Shown here piece after piece: positions 55,588 through 64,000 of a DNA stretch of 64,000 nt. Within the stretch, counting starts at the first letter, position 1. Every line of letters starts with the position of its first letter. Source of the stretch: Rhizomys pruinosus (taxonomy: Eukaryota > Chordata > Mammalia > Rodentia > Spalacidae). Position numbers and translations under genes: made by a program. Location: contig VZQC01006876.1 in the NCBI GenBank assembly GCA_009823505.1, forward strand, positions 5,633,501-5,697,500, written 5' to 3'. The notes under the pieces were generated by a model. The model searched no databases. It was not told the DNA's origin and worked only from the letters and a program-made list of their open reading frames with translations.

Positions 55588-56290
55588 TTTTTTTTTTTTT
55601 TTTTCTTTTGATTTGATTAATGATCCTTTGGCAATTCCATACAATGTGTTTTGAACATATTCTGGTCCTGTTCCCCACCCCAACACCTCTCTTACAACAT
55701 GCCCACCCCCGCCCCAGTTTCTTTTCCTCTATTACTATTCTTTTCACGTCTGTCAAGTCTAATATTTGTTATGCAAATATGGTTGGGTGTGGGCTCATTT
55801 CCTGGAGTCTGGTCAACCTATCTAGTTTCACACAGGTAAAGAAAACTTATTCTTTATTTCCCAGTAGCTGTCAATTGCCAACAGATCCTCAGCTAGGGAT
55901 GGGATTTATTGCCCACTACTACTTGCATGCCAGTCTGTCTAGTGTGAACTTGCACAAGTTTTGTGCATCCAGACACAAGCACTGCGGGTTCAAATGTTCA
56001 AATTCCCTGATGTACCAGGACAACCTGTTTTCCTTATTTTCACCCTCCAATTCTGGCTTTAAGAATCTTTCAGCCTGTTCTACAAAGTTCCATGAACCTT
56101 GGGAGCAGAGGTCATAATCTTAGTGTCCCATTGAAGGCTAAACACTCCTCAGCCTTTTATTCTCTACATGTCATCCAGTTGTGGATTTCTGTTTTTTATC
56201 CCCATCTGCCAGAAGCTTCTCTGGTGAGTGTTGAGAGATGTACTGATCTTTTTCAACTTATGTGACACTGATAGGCCTGGCAATCTCTAA
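55588..56290 (-). mobile_element. old L1 3' UTR with preserved A-tail
   Basis: A T-run at about 55588-55611, ATTCCATACAATGTGTTTTG, GTGGGCTCATTTCCTGGAGT, CCTCAGCTAGGGATGGGATT, CCTTGGGAGCAGAGGTCATA, CCAGTTGTGGATTTCTGTTT and AGAAGCTTCTCTGGTGAGTG occur in the order of the common rodent L1 3' UTR read in reverse. It is the antisense counterpart of 36500-37732. The 165-codon frame here is not a gene. Confidence 0.75.
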
Positions 56291-56925
56291 GTATATTAAT
56301 TTCATCTAGAAATCAGAGTTTTACCTGACTCCACTTCCCATATGTTAGGATTAAAGGCATACCCCAACATGAATGGGATAGTGTTCAATGTACAAATATT
56401 TAACTTTTCTTTATGTCATTTTCACATTAGATATCATATTTTCTTTGGTAGAATTTAATTTGGCTCTTTGTACTTTATAAATTTGATGACTAGCATGTCA
56501 ATCATTTTTTTATTCTTGAAAAAATAAGCTATAGTTTTAATAACAATTTGATAGTGACATTCCAGTTTCTATGTGTCAAATTTTGTCTTTTAATTTTGTG
56601 TTTGTTTAGACTTACTTTTAATACCATAAACCCAAATATTTAAAATACATAGTATTTTTTTTTAAAATTCAACACATCTAATTTTACGATATTTTAACAC
56701 ATCTAATTTTACAATGTTTATATCATTCTAAATTTTTACCTCATGTATAATGTGGATCTCTCATGACCCAAATCATCTTGACTTTAGGAAACTACTTTTC
56801 TAATTCCTAAATCTTTAGAGCTGTCTGTACTAGACATGTAAGTCAGTTAATATAATATAATGTGTGATTTTTTGTTACCAACTTCTTTCTTTCTCAACAC
56901 TATTTTCAAAACCCACTGATATTGA
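56291..56925. other. AT-rich stretch, nothing recognised
   Basis: A 25-bp unit (ACACATCTAATTTTAC core) is tandemly repeated at 56670-56715. Nothing else was recognised. Confidence 0.45.
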
Positions 56926-56927
56926 TC

Positions 56928-56928
56928 C

Positions 56929-56959
<31 letters not shown>

Positions 56960-57060
56960 CATATATATGGATATATATATATATACACATACATATATAT
57001 GTGTGTGTGTGAGTGTGTGTGTATGTGTGTGTGTATGCATGTGTATGTGTGTGTGTGTGC
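56928..57060. repeat. compound (AT)n-(TG)n microsatellite
   Basis: AT runs with ATGG and ACAT interruptions, then GT runs. The frames across it on both strands are low complexity. Confidence 0.95.
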
Positions 57061-57064
57061 TCAT

Positions 57065-57310
57065 CTCTAAATACATGCAATGGGATGGGACTGTGAGGTC
57101 ATTTGCTAGTCCTCAAACATTCACACTTCCTTTTCAAAGTGGCTATGTCATTTTCCTTCCAGACAGCAGTGATGAGGGTTCTGATTTCCTACATCTCTGT
57201 CAACATGTTTCTGTCTTCTTGATTAAAGGAATCCTGGGGGGGGGGGAGGATGAAGTAGTACATAATTCTGTTATTGATTTGCACTTCCTTAAGATGAATG
57301 ACTTTTTTTA
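57065..57310 (-). pseudogene. old LINE-1 fragment
   Basis: Text resembling the antisense L1 end-of-ORF2 motif (ATTTCCTACATCTCTGTCAACA) and ATTGATTTGCACTTCCTTAA. Heavily diverged. A G-run sits at 57236-57246. Confidence 0.5.
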
Positions 57311-57845
57311 ATTTGGCTTTCTTTCAAGGGAAAGAAATCTTATATTGCTTGAATTCCCTAAGATCATTATTCCATACATAGTTACAGTTAGTGAAAGAAA
57401 GTAAGAAATCTACCCATTCTGTGTCATCTCTTGCTCATGAATGGAATATGTTTCAACAATATTTAATAAAATGATTCTATTTAGGAATTCACAAAGGCCA
57501 ATTGAATCCACTTTACTTTACTTTTGCAATTGTTTGCAAACAAGCTTTACATCTGTATTTTATCTTGGATTTCAAATCACTCGAATACCAGATAAAAAGG
57601 GAGTAAATTACAAACTTAGGGCAATAGAGAAAATAAGTACCTCAAGATTTACCTGATAGTGTAAAATTGTTAGTCACCGACCAAGATGAGATAATTATCT
57701 GAATATGATTTATATGCAATTAAATGCTTTCATTAGCTCTCTGGTTTAATTATTAATTTCTGAACAAATTTTTCAGGTGACGACTTAATCAACCTACACT
57801 TAAAGAAACTACAGAAAAATATAGCTTTCACTTGGCAGACCTTAA
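57311..57845. other. unassigned AT-rich stretch
   Basis: No feature recognised. Confidence 0.45.
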
Positions 57846-58244
57846 TGTTGTGGGTTGAATTATGTTTCCTCAAATTTTGTATTTTTGAATCTTAATTCCT
57901 AGAATATTAGAAAAGGATCTCATTTGGTCATAGGGTTTTACACACATAATCAAATTATTCAGGTCATTAGGGAGGAGTGTATTCAACATGACTGGTATCT
58001 TTGAAAAGAATTAAAATTTGAATGCAGAGAAATGATCAAATGATGAGTGACAGTGATCTAAATACCCAGGGAGATAGCAGTCAGCATATGGAGCAGAAAA
58101 GGATTGAACGGTTTCTACCCTCCCATCTCTTTCAAAAAGCTAGTCCTGTTCACACTGTTTTAAACTCTAATTTTCAGAACTGTAACATAGTACATTTCCT
58201 TGGTTTAATCCACCTTGTTCATGTAACGTTGACAAATTAAGACA
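57846..58244 (+). mobile_element. ancient MaLR LTR, MLT1/MST-like
   Basis: Starts TGTTGTGGGTTGAATTATGT, then AATCTTAATTCCTAGAAT, TTCAGGTCATTAGGGAGGAG, ATGACTGGTATCTTTGAAAA, TTTTCAGAACTGTAACATAG, TTGGTTTAATCCACC and ends GACAAATTAAGACA. This is the block order of MLT1/MST LTRs shared across placental mammals. About 400 bp, near the usual length. Solo or isolated. Strong divergence fits great age. Confidence 0.75.
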
Positions 58245-59460
58245 AAAAGGAATGGAAAATCAATTAGCTAATATCTTGTATCCAACCTTCCTTTTTTGTG
58301 GCCATTTTTGTCCCATGCATAACTTTATTAGATTGACTTTAATTTTTGTTTTTAAACTCTCCTTGAACTACAGAACAAATGTTGACTTTCTTACAATACT
58401 GACATGATGTAAGGCACCCATCTTCACCTGACAGGTAAATTTTTTTCCAAGACAAGAACATTTTATTCAGTGACAGAACTTGTCACAAATAAGTCACCTG
58501 CCAGGAGCAATAATATATCTATGGCAACAAGATTGGAATGCCATTTACTGCTAAAGTTCAAATCAACAGTTCTATGGAGTGAGAAGAGGACACTAGCATC
58601 TCAAACAGCTTTTTTATACAAAGCAAAAAGGAGACACTACTATTTAAAATTTCTGCCCTTCAGCGAGTGTTTAAAAAGTGAATATAAGAAAGTCTGCTTT
58701 AATATACATCTCCTTTGTCCAAGTTGCCAATGAATTTGTTTATCAGAAAAGGAAATAAGTTTAATAAAATTGGAAAGATCTGATTAAAAAATCAGTGAGG
58801 TGGGAGGCAAGTGACTTTTCTTTCTTATTTTTCTTACTTTTGATTATGTATATTTGTTAATTAATTGAATTAAAATTTGCCGAGTACCTGGATTTAAGTA
58901 AATAAGCAAAAGATATCTTTATTTTCACCTACTTGTCAAGTATCTAGATGACCATTCCTTTATTATTAGTCTTATAATCAAGTTAGTTAGAGTGTTCCTG
59001 ATTTACATTTTGCTTAAAAAATATAAAAATGTATTTTCTACATGAACACATTACAATAATTCAGGTATATTTAGGCATGCATTTCACAGATAATCTTAGA
59101 CTTCTTTCCACTTACCAAAATGAATAAGCCTATAAGAAGAATACATGGTACCTTTAGAATCACTATTCTAATCCTCAGCATTGGACTATTTATATTTTTG
59201 CTAGGCATATGTACTAATTGTAACAAAGCATTTCATTCTGACATATTCATAAATGTACTTTGACTGTAATTATACCTTTTGATAATCAGTCCCATTCTTC
59301 TTTCTTCTTTCCTACTTATACCTCTGAAATTGTTCACTTTATATTATTATTGTTATTTAAATTTTCCAAGTTCCACAAACAAAATAAAATATCGGGTACT
59401 CCTCTACAGATCTGTCTAATTTCTTTTAAAATAGTTATTTCCAGTGTAATTATTTTGTCA
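58245..59460. other. unassigned AT-rich stretch
   Basis: No repeat or gene recognised. The 87-codon frame at 58470-58733 has no recognisable domain. Confidence 0.45.
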
Positions 59461-59760
59461 AACAACATAACAATTATATTTATGACCTAATGATTCTCTG
59501 GTGTGTGTATATCTTAATTTCTTTAATTTGCACACTCGCTCTTGGACATACAAGTTGATTCCATATTTTACTGTTATAAATACTGTCTATATACTGGTGG
59601 ATATATATTATCTTTGTGGTAAGCTCACTTTGATTCCTTTGGGTATATAGCATAAGTGGTATGGCTATATCATATGGAAATTCCATGTTTAAATTTGACA
59701 AATTTCTTTCTTAATATCCACAGTAGCTACTCTAATTAACAATTCCATCACAGCCAAGTT
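59461..59760 (-). pseudogene. old LINE-1 ORF2 fragment
   Basis: The plus strand reads TTTGATTCCTTTGGGTATAT, TAAGTGGTATGGCTATATCA and ATATCCACAGTAGCTACTCT, the reverse complement of the PLLGIYP-containing part of ORF2. Diverged. Confidence 0.78.
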
Positions 59761-59821
59761 AAAGTTTCTTCCCCGTGCCTGCATTTTGAATATATTAGTT
59801 TTACTTTCCTTTCTTCCTTAT

Positions 59822-59975
59822 TTAATTCCTTGAGGCAGGTTTTCCCTAGAACTCCAGCTGATTTGTATGTAACAATGTAAAGAAATCTGGCTTCCAACTC
59901 CACTTCACAGAGTTCTTCTAGCTGCCTTTGCCTCTTGAGTTTTGGCATTAAGGATGCTTGACCATGGCTGGCTAG
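59822..59975 (-). mobile_element. B1 SINE, strongly diverged
   Basis: TTCCTTGAGGCAGGTTTTCC, AACTCCAGCTGATTTG, CTAGCTGCCTTTGCCTCTTG and CTTGACCATGGCTGGCTAG keep B1 order. Confidence 0.7.
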
Positions 59976-59989
59976 TATTTTTTTTTTTC

Positions 59990-60680
59990 TTGATAAAAAC
60001 AGATAGAGCTTATATAGGAAAGAATATCAGTATTGTTTTTATTATCATTCCCCAAATATCTAACAGGGCTGAACATCATCATTATTTCAATGTTTCTCCA
60101 TTTTGCCCTTTTTTCTGGTCTTTTTTTGAGACATGGTTTCCCTGCAGTCCCAGCTGTCCTGCAACTCCCTATGTAGACCAGGCTGGCCTTGAACTCACAG
60201 AGCTCTGACTACCTCTGCTTCCCAAGTGCTGGGATTAATGGCATGTGCCACCACACCCATCTCATTTTGCCCAATTTTATTGGGGTATTTGCTTCTTTGT
60301 TCATTAATTTCTTTGAATTATTTGTATATTCTAGTTATCAATCCCACATTAGATATATATGTGGCACATTTTATCTCCCACTTTGTCCTGTCTTTGTCTG
60401 TACAAAGCTATTTGTTCAGTGTAATATGATTTGTTAATTCTTGGTCTTCTATCCTGTGTTAGAGGCCCATTCAATAGTCATTGCTTACGTTTGTCACTGT
60501 GTCCTCTCCATGTTACCCTCTTCAGAGCTTCAGGTATTACAAGGAACTTGTTTTGCTTTAAGTTGATGTATATACAGGCAGAAGATCAGAATCTAGTATC
60601 ACTTTACTACATGCGATGCCCAGTTTTCATGACTTTTTTTTTTATGTTAGGTCCCCCATTCATTAATGTCTCATTGGTTG
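59990..60680 (-). pseudogene. old LINE-1 ORF2 fragment, interrupted by B1
   Basis: After the B1, TATTTGTATATTCTAGTTATCA, GTTAATTCTTGGTCTTCTATC and AATGTCTCATTGGTTG-type text reads as antisense old L1. Frames are closed. Confidence 0.6.
60110..60262 (-). mobile_element. B1 SINE with TSD, inside L1
   Basis: TTTTTTTGAGACATGGTTTC through GGCATGTGCCACCACACCCAT. The TSD CATTTTGCCC is at 60099-60108 and 60263-60272. Confidence 0.93.
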
Positions 60681-61218
60681 ACTCAACTACATATAGAAAA
60701 TTTTATGATGCAAACATATTGTAATTTTATGATGAAAACATATTGTAATATTTTACAGACTAGCATACCGCATGTCCATGTTAACACTTTAAAATGAATC
60801 TACAGGATAGATTCATCAATTGTAGGAAATACTTACTTCTCTTGGGAGATTATCATGAAGGGGCTGGCTTTGTCTCTACCTATCTCTCAAATCTTACTGT
60901 GAACTTAAACTTTTCAGTAAGATTAAGTCCAATATAAAAGGTGAGTCCTCCAACATCATTCATTTTCAATATTGTGTGAGCTATTTTAGGGGCTTTACAA
61001 TTACATACATTATAGGTATAATTTTAGGTACTTTATAGGTATATTTTTAGGTACTTTATAGGCTTCACATTGGAAGTTAAAATATATTTCACATGGGAAG
61101 CATGTGTGCATGTGTATATAATATACATATATAGCATATATATACATATATATCAGAAGAATTGATTTACACATACTAAGTAAATAATAAAATATATATG
61201 TAAAATGTGTATTAAAGT
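60681..61218. other. AT-rich stretch with short tandem repeats
   Basis: Short tandem duplications occur at 60700-60748 and 61012-61062, and TATA-type runs at 61110-61160. No element recognised. Confidence 0.5.
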
Positions 61219-61229
61219 AGAAAATGCAT

Positions 61230-61863
61230 TTGTTTTATTGATGCTTTGTGTATTTCATACATCATTTTCCAATTCAGTTCAGGCATATATCCCCTTCCCT
61301 TCCCCCCACCCCACCCCTACCCATCCCAGATCATGCATTCTGCCGTAATTTTTCTGCATCTTTCTGGGTTTTTTTGTTTTGTTTTGTTTTCATTTTTTTT
61401 TAACAATAACTGATAATTTGTGAGTACAAGCATCCTTCATGTAAAACCAATTTGTGAGCAGTTGTGCCCAAACCCACACAGCTCATGGGTCCTACCATCC
61501 AGCAGGGGGGGGGGGGATTGTATATTCTAAGGAGGCCAAGAAGACACATTGGAGGAAAGACAGCATCTTCAACAAGTGGTGTTGGCAAAACTGGATCACC
61601 ACCTGTAGAAGGATGAAATTAAACCCCTACCTCTCACCCTGTACAAAAGTCAATTCCAAATGGACCAAAGACCTCAACGTGAAGTCCAAAACTCTGGAGG
61701 TGATAGAAGAGAAACTTGGCAGCAGACTACAAGACGTAGGTGTAGGAAAAGACTTCTTAAATCAGACAGCAGCTGCACAAGAAATAAGGTTGTCAATTGA
61801 CAAATGGGACCTCATTAAACTCAAAAGCTTCTGCACATCGAAGGAAACAACAAAGGAAGTGAA
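61230..61863 (-). pseudogene. LINE-1 insertion with 5' inversion (twin priming), type II 3' UTR
   Basis: The left part (61230-61528) is the type II 3' UTR on the minus strand. The right part (61529-61863) is ORF2 on the plus strand, from a KTHWRKDSIFNKWCWQ-like segment to [18 protein letters not shown] and [14 protein letters not shown]. The flanks AGAAAATGCAT (61219-61229) and AGAAAATGGAT (61864-61874) are a TSD with one mismatch around both parts, so this is one insertion with its 5' segment inverted. The 159-codon frame (61454-61933) reads from antisense UTR into ORF2 and on into flanking DNA. Confidence 0.9.
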
Positions 61864-62229
61864 GAGAAAATGGATCTTTAAAAATGTTTATAAATATTTT
61901 GTTAATATCAAAATATTTTTGCACTTTGATTGAAATTTCCTTTAAACTTTAGATAAATTAAGGACAATATGTATTTCTATTATATTGACCTCAAACATTT
62001 CTGTTAGATATTATTTTTTCTTTAATCAGATTTTCTTAGTTTTAAGCCTATGTAGATTTTCTTTAGATATATAATTTTCCTATATTTACTGTTATTTTAA
62101 TATCATTGGTATATTTAAAAATTTCAGATTAAATGACATAAACACAGATGTTTCTAAGTAATTCTGATCTTTTGAATTTGAAATTTTGAGTTTGAATGTT
62201 TGTAATACATTCTGAATTTTCAGCAGAAA

Positions 62230-62880
62230 GCCTTGTAGAATTTGTCAAGCAGCAGTTTTATTGTGCTTTGTGCATCTGTATCCAACTCATTTCTTTGTAG
62301 CAGCTGTAAGTTCCAGAATGGTGTCCGAAAGGAGTGGTGGGAAGGCACATCCTTTCCTTGTCTGTTGAGAAATTGTTGAGAAAAGGTCCCACATTTTCAG
62401 TAAATAATATTAGCTGGTTTATTTTACTTAATATGCTTTAAGAATAATAAAAGTTCCATTTGTTCCTTATTCAGAATTTTACCAAAGTGTGTTTTAGATA
62501 TTGTTAAATACATTTGTGCACTATTTGCTGAGATAATTTCAGTTGCCTAGTTTATTCTTTCAATGTATTACTGAATTGAATCTGAATAACTTAGTCCTGC
62601 ATTCTTGGAATAAATTGGCTCTGGTAGTCTTTTGTGTTCTGTTAAGTTTTATTTGCTGTTTGATGACAAAATTGCATCTATTTTCATGAGATACTGATTT
62701 TTAATGTCTTTCTTTTAATGTCTTTAACACATTAGGTATCAGAGTAATGTTGTCTTAAAATGACTTTGGATCTCTTCACTCTGATTCTGGTTTGAAAAGA
62801 AAATTGTGGAGAATTAATAGTATTCCTTCCTCAGTTTTTGGTCTGCTGGAATTCAATGATGAAAATGCATAGATTTTAAC
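62230..62880 (-). pseudogene. old LINE-1 ORF2 (RT region) fragment
   Basis: Plus-strand phrases GGAATAAATTGGCTCTGGTAG, TGATATTAGCTGG-like and TGCTGGAATTCAATGATGAA are in the order of antisense L1 RT-domain sequence. CATCCTTTCCTTGTCTGTTG corresponds to the reverse of the QGCPLSP region. Diverged, no open frame. Confidence 0.68.
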
Positions 62881-63226
62881 ATTTTAATAATGTTTATTTT
62901 AATTGCCACAGTACATTGACTTTTAATTAGTAGATATAACTTTTATTTATAGATATTTACTTTGGGGTATAACGTACAACCAAAGGCTTGTGGACGTCAG
63001 AGATGGTGAGGTTTGGAAGCAAGGACCACCTCCATTGAATTATCTCTAGCCTGATAGACATCTTTTATTTCTGGGATAGTAGTTTTCTTTATCTTGGTGA
63101 GTGCCATATAAGGATTACAAGTTTAAATTTTCTTTTCACGGTGATCGTCCTTCTGTATTTCACTGATATTCCATTTTCTCCCGTCTTCACTGTTACTGAT
63201 TACTCTTTAGTTTGCTTGTGTACCTT
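62881..63226. other. unassigned, possibly further old L1 antisense
   Basis: TCTTTATCTTGGTGAGTGCC and TTCACTGATATTCCATTTTCTCCC suggest continuing L1 antisense. A short tRNA-SINE-like end (TTATCTCTAGCCTG) lies at 63041-63054. Confidence 0.35.
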
Positions 63227-63368
63227 AGTTTTGAAATGGTTCCTTATACTAGTTTACTGAAATTGAGAATTGTTTATCAGAGATTGTTTTCCTTTCTAGT
63301 TTTGAAATGGTTCCTTATACTAGTTTACTGAAATTGAGAATTGTTTATCAGAGATTGTTTTCCTTTCT
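63227..63368. repeat. perfect 71-bp tandem duplication
   Basis: Two adjacent copies (63227-63297 and 63298-63368), each starting AGTTTTGAAATGGTTCCTTA and ending TTGTTTTCCTTTCT, with no difference seen. Confidence 0.97.
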
Positions 63369-63599
63369 TACCTCCACACTAGAGGTAACTTCCAGCACTA
63401 TTTTTCTAATTTGTCACAATTTGAATAAGCCAAATTTTTTATTTTCATTTGGGTCAAGATTTTAATCAATTTCTTTAAGCTTATTCCTTTTCCATGTTTA
63501 CAAATAACTTATTTTATCTGAAATGCTGGAAGATTTTTCCAAAGTATTGATTGTTTCACAGTTTTATTATTTTTACAGTCCTGAACTATGACCTTCATA

Positions 63600-63880
63600 A
63601 AGCAATAAAAATGTTACTGGCAAATGATTACTGCTAGGTGAGGGAGAGTATATCTTTTTGCCAGACTGACTCTAGATAGGCTGATGAGAATACAATAGAG
63701 GAACTTGCACCAAGGGACATTTGGTTACAAATGCTTGACCAGATAAAGTTTAACAAAAATTGACTTGATGTATGACATCCATTTGGTGCAAACTGATTGG
63801 TGAGGGGAATATAAATTTTAATGAAGATCTATTATATGAAATCCACAAAAGAATAGACATATACATTATAAAATGTATTT
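63600..63880 (+). mobile_element. old L1 3'-end fragment
   Basis: CCAAGGGACATTTGGTTACAA, GAAGATCTATTATATGAAATCC and an A-rich end match the terminal block order of the old L1 3' UTR (compare 40380-40510). Confidence 0.5.
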
Positions 63881-64000
63881 TAGTTCTTTTTTTCAGTCTC
63901 ACATTACATTTCATTTTTTAATTTTATTTTTTTCGTTTCACAAGAAAATGGAAAAAAAATACAAGATAACAATGACCAAATGAAGCAACAACAACAAAAA

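Noticed and set aside
55246..55686. 146-codon minus-strand frame with a poly-lysine run
   Set aside because: The lysines come from the T-run of an L1 A-tail. Not a gene.
55620..56117. 165-codon open frame
   Set aside because: It lies wholly within an antisense old L1 3' UTR.

Overview
The window looks like gene-poor, AT-rich euchromatin from a muroid rodent. I find no intact cellular protein-coding gene. The identification rests on repeat content: 7SL-derived B1 SINEs, tRNA-derived B2/B3-type SINEs, B4/RSINE1-type composites, rodent L1 ORF2 fragments with rodent-style 3' UTRs, an ORR1-like MaLR LTR and an IAP-like endogenous retrovirus. Much of the rest is AT-rich sequence in which I recognise nothing. 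The species cannot be fixed. Most B2 copies carry a 17-bp internal duplication that I do not associate with the mouse or rat consensus, which hints at a muroid other than Mus or Rattus.

Layout. 1-8.4 kb: mostly unassigned AT-rich sequence with B1 and B2 insertions. 8.4-17.1 kb: several 5'-truncated L1 ORF2 copies, one (13.58-14.75 kb) young-looking with a perfect 17-bp target-site duplication (TSD) and a 187-codon open ORF2 tail. 17.1-20 kb: SINEs and an ORR1-like LTR. 20.4-24.8 kb: a nest of L1, B1 and B2 insertions ending in a large TATC microsatellite and an AT-rich hairpin. 25-31.9 kb: SINEs and several copies of one L1 3'-UTR family, including an inverted pair at 27.7-28.3 and 29.8-30.4 kb.

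32.39-35.38 kb: a deleted minus-strand IAP-like provirus with two LTRs, a near-perfect 6-bp TSD, a tRNA-Phe-type primer-binding site, a gag 5' fragment, an env 3' fragment and about 850 bp of apparently non-viral sequence between them. 36-49.5 kb: older L1 3'-UTR copies, B2 insertions and one L1 nested in another with 5' inversion. 50-64 kb: B1 and B2 copies, a U2 snRNA retropseudogene (54.79-54.97 kb), an MLT1-like ancient LTR, old minus-strand L1 and a second L1 with 5' inversion (61.2-61.9 kb).

Nearly everything explained here was made by, or moved by, LINE-1. Its ORF2 machinery supplies the TSDs and A-tails seen on the B1, B2 and L1 copies, and probably mobilised the U2 pseudogene. The provirus is the only clear element that used another mechanism. 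I did not find a new multi-gene system. The items most worth checking are the non-viral segment inside the provirus, its repeated primer-binding-site-like motifs, the B2 subfamily with the 17-bp duplication, and the composite at 27.7-29.8 kb.
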